This document shows positions 47,001 to 58,345 of a stretch of DNA of 64,000 nucleotides, one piece after another. The notes below the pieces were generated by a model. It had not been told where the DNA came from. It worked only from the letters and a program-made list of their open reading frames with translations, and searched no databases. The translations under genes and the position numbers were made by a program. Each line of letters opens with the position of its first letter. Position 1 is the stretch's first letter. The DNA comes from Sesamum alatum. Taxonomy: Eukaryota; Streptophyta; Magnoliopsida; Lamiales; Pedaliaceae. Location of the stretch: the NCBI GenBank assembly GCA_034509735.1, contig JACGWO010000001.1, positions 16,756,854 to 16,820,853 on the forward strand, in the 5' to 3' direction.

Positions 47001-47573
47001 CTACTATGGAACATCTAATACAACAGGACTAACTATCATAATATCATTGAAAATTAAGCCAGATACGCCTCACACCTTTATTTAATTAAATTTAAGACAG
47101 TCACACATATATTAAACAGTTAGGTATTACTTTCTATTCTCCACAATCACCGTAATCATTTACCTATTGACTTCTACTACCACTTTCTTTGTTTAATGGT
47201 CAACAATAGCCCGTCTACGAGATAATCATTTCATTGATCACAAAATAATGTCAAAACACTAAAGTTTATAATAACTAAATTGGATGTGATGTAACATCAA
47301 CCACTACCACTAGACCATATTTTACTACGGTATTAACTAACATAACCCCACCAAGCAAGCACATATACGCATATATCATACTTTAGTGGTTTTATATTAC
47401 CATTTACAAATTCGAAGGACTCTTTAGGGCCAACAATGTTCTCACCTAACATTCTAGCCTAGATGAAGCTCTCATTTACTCTTATGTTCAAAATATATGT
47501 TTTAAGTATTCAATAATGCAATTCTTTACCAATTATCCCCAGATAATCTAATCCCTGCTCTGATACCACTTAA
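44006..47573 (-). pseudogene. Ty3-gypsy (chromovirus) pol remnants and primer site
   Basis: The primer-binding site TGGTATCAGAGCAGGGATT (complement of initiator tRNA-Met) is at 47550-47568. Going left on the minus strand I can read RT pieces near 46500-46650 (KIHLRSSYQQLRIAEK), RNase H near 45780-46050 (YTDALKQDLECVL and FNDHKSLKYI), poorly preserved integrase, and a chromodomain-like end at 44040-44190 (REATWEVEEHMREKYPYLF), which puts it in the chromovirus group, probably Tekay-like. At 3.6 kb the interior is short; gag and most of the protease are missing. All frames are broken. Confidence 0.85.
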
Positions 47574-48615
47574 TGGAGCACCCTTTACAACACTATGCTT
47601 TGATACCACTAATTATAATACATCCTCCATAATTAAACCCAGTTTACAAGAAATTTATATTATAACTAATAAATCGTGAAATACAAATTTCAATAAAAAT
47701 CTAATTTTCTTGGAGTTATGTAGCTAGAGATCTCAACCCAAGATGTCACTGCTGACCCACCTAATAAGACTTGAAGGACGGCTTACATCTAATTCAGTGA
47801 CTCACTACGACTTAAACCCTGAAAAAAAATATGTGGCAGGGAATGAGTTGTCTACTCAATAAGTATAGTTAATTAATAGATATATATATATATATGCACA
47901 TATGTAATAAAACAAATCTCATACAACGACATCAACTAATGGATACTAGCCATGAAATCACAATAAATTCAGGAAGTAACACATACCAACGGTCATCTCA
48001 ATCCACAGCATAATACTCGACATTATTATTTAATTTCTTAGGTCCTTGCTTACCCAAGCTGGAGTGCATCACTCAATGGTCATTGTCGGCTACCACCATC
48101 TCAATCATAATATCTTCTTTTTTTTTTCCGGTAGCACACAACACACAGCTCGTATGGTACCCCATCATCAATGATATCACACAGCTCGTATGATATCCCA
48201 TCATCAATCATATCACACAGCACACAGCTTGTATGATATGTCATATCATCTCCACTGATCAATGACAACACACAACTCGTCATTAATCATATCATCATGA
48301 GCTATTGCAGTATGCTCCCCAGTTAGGTAAGTCATTTCTTTATCTCAATTCGCAGTATTCCTATCAATAACTCCAATGTTCTGCTTCATTCGACAATCAG
48401 TATCCCAATAATAACTTCATCATTTAATACAAATTTTAACAATCAAATATAGTACCACACAATCATTCATCTGACTCGTACCCCATAGCCATAGATTAGC
48501 ACGTAACAACCATTTCACACGCCAAATAACACAACACAGGCAGATAACCAATAATCCACAATCAGGTATAACAAACAATGAGTATATATATACATATATA
48601 TATATATATCCATAT

Positions 48616-48646
<31 letters not shown>

Positions 48647-49803
48647 AATCCAATTAACTATACTTACCTCAAATTCAAAAGATCACGTTAATAGAAGGAA
48701 CTGCTCAGCCTTCAATTCTATCTTCACGTCCTATAGCAAGATATAATATGTATAATTAATATATCAAAAATATTATAAATTTCGAGTGAAATTGCTAATA
48801 ATATTCATATTTTCCTCTACCAATATCTTAATATTTCATTTATACTGGAACTCAAACCTTCATTCATTCCTCGTCTAAATAACTAGACATTATAAGCTTT
48901 CCTGATATATATATATAATTTATCAATTAACTCATAAAAACTTATTTTATCAAACCCCTCATAAATTTATTACTATCGTTATCTGTAACACCCCTAAATG
49001 AAATTATTACAAAAATCTTGTATTCCTTTCTTATAAATACAATATTTCTCAATTATAATTTCGTAATATTTCTGAAACATAATTTTCTACTATTCCTATT
49101 AATTTATGTCAATTCTTTATTATTATAATAATTAATTAAACAATAATATATTCAATTATGTATTTGGTTAATAAACCCAGTTAATTTTGAATATCCATTA
49201 GACCAACAACTAAATCTAATAGATAAAATAAATTCTATATTGGTTATAATGTCCCCGGTCCAATTAAATATTTACCTGATCACTAATTTGTATAACTACT
49301 CAAATTCATTAAATTCTCCGGTTAAATAGTAAATCGGATAGTACAAATCATATTTAATAAATGCACTAATTAAATACTATTAATATAGTAATTAATTTGT
49401 AATTTATAGTAAAAAAAAATACTAACCTATTTCGCAATCCGAAATTTGCACATTTCAATGTATGTATAATGTGTGTTTTAAGCTTATAATGTGAATGTTT
49501 GTTTTTCTTCATTAACAAGTTAGTAATATAAATATATTTATATATGTGTGTAAGAGATAGTAGGCAGCCACATACTGCTAACATATATATTATCTTTTCT
49601 TAATAATTTTATTAAAATTATAATTTAGTCCCCAACTTCTATATATTTATGTATCGACCACAAATATTTAATAAAGTTTCAATTTAGTCCATTCAATTTT
49701 TAACACATTTATAAGTTCAACCAATAACTTATGATTAAATTATTTTTTCCTAATAATTACTAATTAGCCTCTCAATTAAGTATAAAAATCTATGGACGTC
49801 ACA
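47574..49803 (-). mobile_element. Ty3-gypsy 5' LTR
   Basis: This 2230-base copy pairs with 41750-44005. Its outer end is TGTGACGTCC at 49803 and the inner end GGGTGCTCCA at 47574, five bases before the primer site. The two LTRs differ by scattered substitutions and by shorter TA/GT microsatellites here (for example at 43719-43751 against 49530-49551), so the insertion is neither brand-new nor very old. Confidence 0.93.
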
Positions 49804-50030
49804 AGTATGATGCTGTGGACTTTGCGGTTGTCCTCCTACCAATCATTGAACGTCAAATGCTCTTCTAACGAGGACCCCTCCGGCAAGGCCCGAGGAAGAG
49901 GCTTACCCAGAACGTAAGCATGGTCTTCGAAATCGAGGACAATCCTCAGATTTCGCAGCCAATCATTATAGTTTGTTCCATCAAATTTGTTAGTCTCAAG
50001 AATTACAGCGAGTTGATTCTTAGATATTTA
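49804..50030 (-). pseudogene. Copia B gag, N-terminal part
   Basis: Minus-strand reading gives AVILETNKFDGTNYNDWLRN, then LRIVLDFEDHAYVLGKPLPR, the standard start of a Ty1-copia gag of the same type as the piece at 41203-41749. The two are separated only by the gypsy element and its AGTAT duplication. There are isolated stops near the break. Confidence 0.85.
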
Positions 50031-51535
50031 CATTCAAAATTTAAAGCAAAAATTTAGTAGATTATAATAATATTGAATTCAAGTTAAGACTTGGTCTTTA
50101 GTCATCAATCCCTCCCACTATCTTTTCAAAAAGCCCACAACTCTCAAGTGGAGGTTTCGGGAAATCATTTCCTAGTGGGCTTGGAGTCCACAAACGCAAT
50201 TCTCCATGCCCTGCTTTTACCATTCACATGGAAAAATGATTTGTGAGAGGTAACCTAAACCATTCTCATCCAATTAGATCCCCAAGATATTTTGCTTCGC
50301 CTCTTCACATGATCCCAAGGACTCCAAGCGAATCATGTTACTTAGCGTCAGGCCCGACCCATCAACCAAATGAATATCTCAACTATCTCCCCCCACGACT
50401 CGTGAAACAGGGAAAATAGGAGCATTTTCCATTCGTTCACAACAACAGTGCAACTTTCTTCATTCCAAAACGTGCCACGACTTGTGAGACTACGCAAGGG
50501 TGAAAGTAGCTCCCTCACTACATTACTTGGAATAATCAAACTATTTGATTTTAATTCCATTTTGGGCCTAATATTTACTTGGACCATCCAAGTGCCAGTT
50601 ATAGTTTATTAAGACCGAGACCTCATCATTATAAGTATCTTGCATGCTCAAGTTTCATACATTAAACGTAATACGATGCATTCCAAAGACACTATACGTT
50701 AAAGCATAAAACATAAGCACATGCAAAATAAGCCTAGCACGCCCCTGTCAGGATGATCACAAGCCCATTCCTAAGTGATCCACTGAGCCTGCAGTGGATC
50801 TATGGTGAATCTAGGGAAGGCCTACACTATTACAATTTTTACATCCCATTATCATTCTAATGGGGCCTTGTAAATCCTTCTTTGTTCTTCTTGGCCTTCC
50901 GTCGTGGGCTCCGTCCAACGGACCTCTTTTGGGTCTTCATCTCCAGGGAAGCTTACATTTATTACAATAAAGCCTCACAACCTAATCTACTCTCATTACA
51001 ACTTAAAAGAAACCCCAATCATAAGTCGGGGGGTACATTAAAAGAGAGGAAGAAAGCCTCATTATTTCAAGGCTAAAAACGAAATAAAGAATTAAAAAAC
51101 AAAGAGGCACGCAGGCCTCACCCAACATAAAATAAACCATACATAGGCTAAAAGGCCTTAGTGATCATCCTCATTGTTTATCAAATAAATAACAACAAAG
51201 CACATTTATATCAAATATAAACATGCCAAAAAATAAATACATGCCATGCATCCATCCATAGATATCCAATATCTAAAACCATAAACATAATAAAAATGCA
51301 GAAAATATCATATTAATAATGCAATTAAAAATATGGATATCAACTATATATCCAATGTACAAACCATTTTTTTTGTTTGGAAATCATTTTCAAAATAATC
51401 CAAGGATAAAATAATTATAGAAAAATCCAATTTAACTAAAAATTAAAATATTCCAAAATTAATAATTTCATCAAAATAGCAGAAATCGGGAAAATCCATT
51501 TTGTAAAAGCAACCAAAGAAAACAAGGTGTGTACA
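50031..51535 (-). mobile_element. Leader or LTR-like sequence at the 5' side of copia B
   Basis: Here one expects the untranslated leader and 5' LTR of copia B. The sequence has moderate GC content and looks like an LTR (dense short words, no frame above 80 codons with a known domain). It does not visibly match the 3' LTR at 36560-38780, and no tRNA primer site is seen. Either the 5' LTR was replaced by another family, or this is a separate insertion. From about 51180 it is AT-rich. It ends where copia A RT begins (51536). Confidence 0.4.
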
Positions 51536-52539
51536 ATAACTAAATCTCTATATGCATTAAAATAGGCACTGAAGCAATGTCATGAAAAATTTGAAACCTG
51601 CATGATGGAGAATGGTTTTAAACCAAATGAGTGTGATAAGTGCATCTATCATAAGTCCTGAAATAATTCACATGTGATTGTTTGCTTCTATGTGGATATT
51701 TTTTTTATCTTTGCATCTACTTTGCATGTTATTAAAGAAACGAAAAATATGCTTAGTAGTCATTTTGATATGGAAGATCTTGGTGAGGCAAACTTTATTT
51801 TAGGCATGAAAATTATCAAAACATGTGATGGAATTTTCCTTGACCAGTCACATTATATTGATAAAATTTTGAGAAAATATAATTTTATTGAATGTAAGCA
51901 TGTTACAATGATATAAGTGTTTTACTTATTTTCTGTTGAAAATGATGATGATGTGATAAATCGAAAGGAGTATGCTAGCTTAATTGGAAGCTTGAGATAC
52001 ACGACTGATTACAGTCAGTCTGATATTGCCTATACTGTAGGAATACTTAGCAAGTTTACAAGCAAACCAGATATTGAACATTGGCATGCCATAACAAGAG
52101 TTATGCGATATTTACTTGTTACACACAAAAAAAAATAAAAATGGGTTATTTTATAAAAATATCCTACTGTACTTGAAAGCTTTTCTGATGCAGATTGGAA
52201 CAACTTATCAGGTGATTCATGTTCAACCACCGAGTATATTTTTATTTTGGGTGGTGGTGCTACTTTTTGAAAGTCTAAAAAGAAAACAATTATTGTTAAC
52301 TCTACCATGGGGCCTGAGCTTATTGCTATAACTTCGGCTAGTGAAGAAGCTAATTAATTGAGAGATTTATTATTTCAAATACCATACTTTGAAAAACCAA
52401 TTGCTCCAATTTTAATTTATTGTGACAGCACCCCTGCAATTGGTAGAGTATAAAACCATTATTATAACGATAAATCCAGACCTATAAGAAGAAAACACAG
52501 CTTTGTGATATCATACTTGATAAGTGGTAATATCAATAT
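51536..52539 (+). pseudogene. Copia A reverse transcriptase and RNase H, inactivated
   Basis: The sequence re-enters copia A inside RT (HEKFETCMMENGFKPNECDK), followed by the catalytic box, which reads FYVDIFFIF instead of the expected YVDD form: the second catalytic Asp is Ile. Then come FDMEDLGEANFILGMKI, SHYIDKILRKYNF, and the C-terminal part EYASLIGSLRYTTDYSQSDI. RNase H follows in a shifted frame (SDADWNNLSGDS, ELIAITSASEEAN) up to the hAT insertion at 52540. Several stops and at least two frame changes are present. Confidence 0.88.
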
Positions 52540-53162
52540 TAGGGGTTCAAACGAGCCGAGCTCGACCAAAAAATTTGGCTCAAGCTTGCTCACGAACTCA
52601 ATTTTTTTTCTTGGAATAAATTTGGCCATATTACAAGAAAAATGTATTTTTGGCATTGAAATCAAAAATTTAGAACTTGAGCAATAATTGGTTCGAGCAA
52701 TAGAATATTTAAAAGTGGAAAATGTGAATAAATAAATAAATGTTGGAAATTTAGAAAGCTTCCTTATTTGAATATATGACTTGATAATATTTTTGTTATA
52801 TATCTAATATTGGTTTAGCAGTGACATAATCAGTAATAATATAGAAAATACACATCAAATTATCTAAATACTTGGAAGTTATATATTTATCAAATTAGAA
52901 AAATATATTTGTGTAGATAGAGGTTTTATTAATATTATGTAATCTATTAATTTTAATAAAATAAATAAATGTAAGTTATATTCTGAAAGTAAAATGAAAA
53001 TGATTATGAATATACGTTTTTAAAATATGATGATGCTAGTTGAAGTTTTATATAATTCAATTATACGAAATAAAAATAAGAAATCAAATAGTACTTATAG
53101 ACATTATGTATATATAAATATATATAGTGAAGTATCAATGAAAATAAGTAAAATTGTTCAAC

Positions 53163-53207
<45 letters not shown>

Positions 53208-53766
53208 TATTATTATTATTATCAATTAATTATGGGAATCACCAAATTTCAACATAAGTTATATACAGTAAAATATATTACATACTATGGCTCTTGGTAT
53301 AAATACTCAGAAATAAATATAAAAAAAAATATAAGTTGATTGTTGGAACTTGTTAATTTATAAAAGTGCAAGAGATTACAAATTGATATTGAGGTATAAC
53401 CATAAAATTCATATTTATTATACTAAATAATTATTTACAAAAAAAACTATCAAAACTTACTAAATTATGATTAATCTTATTTTTAGATAAATATTAGATA
53501 CTATAAATAAAAGTACCATATTTTATTATTATCTAAAATTAAAATATGAGATATTGATTATTAATTGTAATATATGGTTAATTTCGAATATAATATTGAA
53601 AATATAGTTAAAGATATAAAAATACTTAAAAAATTAAAAAATAAAAATAATAATAAAAGGCTCGCGGGCTCACGAACAGAAATAATTCAGCTCGAGCTCC
53701 TTAGAAGCTCAAGCTCAAAATCGAGTCGAGTCGGCATGAGCCGACTTGACTCGACTTGCACCCCTA
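52540..53766. mobile_element. Non-autonomous hAT element in copia A RNase H
   Basis: The ends are TAGGGGTTCAAACGAGCC and, reversed, TAGGGGTGCAAGTCGAGTC. A perfect 8-base target duplication, ATCAATAT, lies at 52532-52539 and 53767-53774, which is diagnostic for hAT. GAGCTCG- and GAGTCG-type words near both ends form subterminal repeats. The ~1.2-kb interior is AT-rich with a long CAT repeat and no transposase. Confidence 0.93.
53163..53222 (+). repeat. (CAT)n-(ATT)n microsatellite
   Basis: About fifteen perfect CAT triplets run directly into five ATT triplets, inside the hAT element. The His- and Ser-repeat open frames over it are artefacts of the repeat. Confidence 0.95.
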
Positions 53767-54452
53767 ATCAATATTGATTATGTTAAATCTTGTGATATCT
53801 TGCATATCCATTAACTAAGTCATTGGCAAGAGAAAGGGCTTGGAACACATCGAGGGGATGGGGTTAAGCCCATACAATCATAATTCATGTATGAGGAAAC
53901 CTAACTTGGGGACTAGAGATCCTATAACCAGGTCTAATGGGAAAAACAAACTATATGATGGCTTGTTTTGAAATGCACTAAACTTATTTTTATTGTTTTT
54001 CCATCCCTATGATGTGAGTGTATTTGTTCTATAACGAATTATGGAGGTTGAGTTTATTAAACTCTTAATGAAAATTTGTAGCTCGAAGGAGTCGAGTGTT
54101 GGAGTTACATAAGCACCCTTGATAGATTTCACCTATATGAGTGTGGAAGTAGGCCACTTTCTATGAGAACTGGGCTTATTCTAAAAAATACTCATGAGAA
54201 TCGGGATAGCACAAGGCCGTAATGTGCTCGTTGATAAAGCTCATATTAACATCTTGATTGTTATGTGTGTACATTGGTACTTTATTTCCCTTAAGCAGTC
54301 ATAGTTCAAGTCTAAGACACTATTGAGTCTGGAGTAGAGGATACTGTTTCACTAAGTGGAGGTTCGATGCAGAGCACACCTTCATTATGCACAATGGTCT
54401 CCCTTCAACTAGTATACTCTCTATAATTTTAATATTAAATTCAATGGGAGAT
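53767..54452 (+). pseudogene. End of copia A RNase H and 3' untranslated region
   Basis: The sequence continues copia A RNase H after the hAT duplication (IDYVKSCDIL, then a stretch related to the LTKSLARER end of pol, broken by stops) and goes on as untranslated sequence. It ends with the polypurine tract AATGGGAGAT at 54443-54452, directly before the 3' LTR. Confidence 0.8.
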
Positions 54453-55048
54453 TGTTAGTATATATTGCATTTTAATATTGAAATTATAACCTATGCCCCT
54501 TCATTTTCCCTCCATCGATGTTGAGGTTAGTGGTGTTGGTGGATATTTATGACCATCATATTTGTAATATTTCTCTTCAGTAACATCATGCCACTACTAC
54601 ATCATATTCATATACATTATATACCCACTTACTAGCCTTTAACCCCCAGTATCTTTTATAACTTATCACATTATTGCCCACTAATTCATATTAAAATAGT
54701 AGATGATTTCTATACATATAAAAAGGGACACCATTCTACCTTGTTGATACATATACGCATACAATATTTCGATATGCAACTATCCTATAAGAGAGAGTTA
54801 TATTAGTTGAAGGAAGGTGTTCTTTTTAGTGGAGCTTTGGACTCTACCACTCGTCTAGAGTGTGTTAGAGCCAACGACATTATCGAGGTGGTGTATCCTG
54901 GAGGGGACAAGTCAAAAGTGATAATGTTGTACGAATGGGAATATTTGACTGCAATGGATTTGAATTCCTTAAAGAAAGCGAGATATCCGCGCTTCAACCT
55001 GAAAATATTTTGTATTTTTTTTCAACTATAATTATTATTTATACAACA
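54453..55048 (+). mobile_element. 3' LTR of copia A
   Basis: It starts TGTTAGTATATATTGC directly after the polypurine tract and ends near TTATACAACA. It is collinear with 34171-36419 minus the MULE insertion, and shows the empty site CATATTCATATACAT. Substitutions against the 5' LTR are numerous, so this element is older than the gypsy insertion inside it, as nesting requires. Confidence 0.88.
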
Positions 55049-55466
55049 GAAGGTTATCATTCTTGGGTTTTGAATTTAGCTTCTTACATAGGGGCGATCA
55101 TGATACGAATTTAATTTTTTTTAAATAAATTTTATATTGAATCATCTCCTACAATTTTGAAAAATAACAAATTAAAGTCATTTCTTTACAATTTTTGTTT
55201 TGATTCCAAGTAAAAGATAATTAAAATATTTACATTAGCGAATAGCAAAAAGAAAATTATAATTGTTTACAAATAAAATATAAAAGAATCACTAGAGACA
55301 TTTTAAAATGTTCACTTTTACCAATTTAATCATCAAAATGTTTACTATGGATTCACTCTCGACCTACTATTCTTCTTGAAGATTATTCATATATTTAATT
55401 TTTATTACTTAATAATTATAATATATTTAAAAATCATTAAATGCAGTGCAATTTTATTATATTTTA
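55049..55466. other. Intergenic DNA left of the MULE/CACTA nest
   Basis: AT-rich, no coding region seen. Its last nine bases, TATATTTTA (55458-55466), are the target duplication of the next element. Confidence 0.6.
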
Positions 55467-56637
55467 GGGTTAATTACACTGATTTCCCTACTACTAAGGG
55501 AATATACAAATTCCCCCTCTTAGTATGAAAATTACATAAACTTCCCTTCCAAATATCTCCACCTTACACATTGCCCCTTCCGTTGGTCAACTAATGAATT
55601 TCGTTGATGCCATAAAAAAAAATGGTCTAAACTTTCTATAATACCCTCAACCTAAATAACTCTCACTACAAAAAATGTGGGAATTAGAACGGATATAGAC
55701 GCTCGTTCCAACTACCGTTCCACAAAGGAACGGTAAATGGAACTGTTGTGGAACGAAAAACCGTTGATGACGTCACTTTCGAGGTAATTGTAATACAAAT
55801 TAATAGGAACGGCAAGACCGTTCCTATTTGAGTGCCAACATATGTGAGCCAATTTGTATACCTATTACCGTTCCTATAAAGGACCTGATATATTTTGGAC
55901 TTCACTTTGGAATACATGTGCGAGATTGGGAACAGTTAGTCGACTGGCAACACTTACCGTTCCTATATGGGTTACTATGGCCGTGTCTATTTGGACCGGT
56001 CAGCTGACCGTTCCAACATGTAGTCCTAAATAAGATCCTTTTATGCCATGGGCAAAAATATAATGCAATTACCTTTCCAAATTGTGGGTATATAGTAAGT
56101 GCAATATGGTTACAATGACCATTCCCAATTGTGCTCCAATTAGGAACAGTCCGCTTGAGTGTGCCTGATACCGTTCCTAATATGCCCTAACGGCTATATT
56201 ACAATGGTAATATTACCGTTCCTGTCACCCCACCTGCGACCGTTCCTAAAGTTGGAACAACGACTATATTTCAACGGCTATTTTTCTGTTTCAAATAATA
56301 TTTCAATGCTCGTTTCAATATTTTTTATATATATGTCCCCCTTCTTTCTCATTGTTCTTATAATTACTCTCCAACTCATTTTGTTGTAACTCATCCCCTT
56401 GATTCTTTATACGGAAAATTGAACATATCAATTACTTGCGCGAATTTTGTATTGATATTGCTAGGTGTTTTACTCAGGTAAGTATGCAAAATTTATGTAA
56501 TTGTTATATATATATATATATATATATAATATTCTCATCATTTAATTACGTAGTGTTGTGAATTATACATAGGACCAATCATGTTAAGACAGTTGAGGAA
56601 ATGGATGTAGGATTGAGATGTCCTGGGTGTGACGCTG

Positions 56638-57484
56638 GAGTTTGAGGACGGTGTTACAACATTTTTAGAATGGGCCCAGTCTCAATGTGCATATATGGTT
56701 GGGGACAAGATTAAGTGTCCCTGCCGAAAGTGCAAAAACGAACAGTTCAAAACACCAGACGAGGTAAATTTTGATTTGTGTATGAAAGGGTTTATGTCAT
56801 AGTATTATAATTAGACTTCACATGGTGAGGAGAGAGTGCAGGAATACTTTGAAGCATTGACAGCGCCCCCTGTGCAACAGCAACAAACGCCACCCGTTCA
56901 GGAGGAGGATAGTTCGCATTGGTGGTGATGCGGCTCAGATGGATTGGGTGCAGAGGATGGTGTTCGATGCCGCCGGGCTGTCTTTCTGGTCTTCGTACAA
57001 TCAGGAGGGACCGACTGATGATGGTACTCGGTATTGTCCATCTGATGTGGGTCCTAGTTTATATTACGATTCGGGGTCCTATGATTATGTGTCTGGTTTG
57101 TCAGATCGTTTTTTTTATGTAGTTTATGTTGCGGACCAAACGTTGTGGAACGGTTGCACCACCTCTCAGTTGGCATCAATTGCCTCTTTGGTAAATATCA
57201 AGGCCAAAGGGGGGTTTTCCGAGCATACATATGATCTGTTATGCCAGTGGGCTGATACTGTGATGCCCCGCGATCACACTTTCCCCGCCGATTATTACAA
57301 TACGAAGAAATTGATAAGAGAATTTGGTTTACCAGTTCAGAAGATTGATGCTTGCAAAAACGGTTGCATGTTGTACTGGAAGGACAATATTGATTTGGAA
57401 TATTGCAAGTTCTGTGGAGACGCTAGGTACAAGCCCACAAGGGACAGAAATCCTAAACGTAAACAGTCCCTGCAGAAGCCTCTA
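56638..57484 (+). pseudogene. CACTA TNP2-type transposase, N-terminal part only
   Basis: A transposase-associated domain is readable at 56643-56830 (FEDGVTTFLEWAQSQCAYM, then KIKCPCRKCKN), with two in-frame stops near its end. From 56939 an open frame carries the next TNP2 segment (GGFSEHTYDLLCQWADTVMP, then KNGCMLYWKDNIDLEYCKFCG, the Cys cluster that precedes the catalytic domain). The DDE catalytic domain itself is absent: the frame passes straight into the other CACTA gene at about 57485. It cannot be an active transposase. Confidence 0.85.
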
Positions 57485-58345
57485 TGGCTGGCGAACGAGG
57501 TCTGGCGGCAGCTCCTCTTGTACTGGGAGTCCCCAGAGTTCAAGGAGGAGTGCGCGAAGAACAAGGTGAACCGAAATGCCAACCTGGCCGCATCCGCTAC
57601 TGGGATGATCCGCAACCCGACCACATCCACTACTGTACCGCGGGGGATTTGTCTCCGTCGGTATGCACAAGCGAAAATTGGTAAGATATTTAATGTTATT
57701 TCAAGTATTTATTATTATTAAATTAAAATGGTAATAATTATTTTCCATTTCTTTTTACCAGAGGAGTAGCTCGGCCGGCCAGTGAAGCAGATGGAGTTAT
57801 TCTCCAAATGCTATAAGAGAAAAGGCCGACGGCAGCTGGAGCGGGCCGAGAGCAGCGGAGGTGGCGGTAAGTAGTTGATGAAATATTCTAATTTTTTTTA
57901 AATGTTTGAAAATATGCTAATTTATTCTAACTATTTTTGCAGGAGACGTTCCAGAAGATGATGGAGGATCACCAGTCTCAGGCCACTGCCAATCCTAGGA
58001 TCCTCCGGCCGAATCAGAGGGCTCGGTGGCGCAGACCGAGCAGGAGATGTGGCTGGCTGCAGTCGGGGGCAAGAACAAGGGCTGAATATTCGGTCTTGGT
58101 TCTGAGGCCCACGGTCTCAGCCAGACCGTTATCTCGCCATCACCACCACCACCGCCAGAGCCAGCGCCTTCGTCAAACCTGGAGGGTCGGATGGTTTGCC
58201 TCGAGGAGATGATGGTGGACCTGATGGGCATGATGGAGGCCATGCAGACCAGTCACTCCGGTCCCGGCCCGTCACAGCCTCCTAGAGGCCCCCCTCCCTT
58301 TCAGACGTTGACGAGATGGACAAGGACGAGGGGGACGAGCAGTAG
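57485..58345 (+). pseudogene. CACTA accessory protein (Ptta/En/Spm plant transposase family), C-terminal part
   Basis: It begins in frame with the TNP2 piece: LANEVWRQLLLYWESPEFKE, then NKVNRNANLAASATG and a Thr/Pro stretch, the conserved order of the Ptta/En/Spm (PF03004-type) family. Further exons follow at about 57773-57868 and 57942-58345. They contain the KADGSWSGPRAEEVA and WLAAVGGKNKG signatures in frames that no longer connect. In active elements this protein binds subterminal repeats. The fusion and frameshifts mark a degenerate copy. Confidence 0.8.

Noticed and set aside
53027..53339. Open frames encoding poly-Ser and poly-His
   Set aside because: They are read-through of the CAT microsatellite inside a non-coding hAT element.
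57995..58243. Minus-strand open frame over the CACTA accessory gene
   Set aside because: The plus-strand frames carry the known family signatures; the minus frame is a by-product of high GC content.
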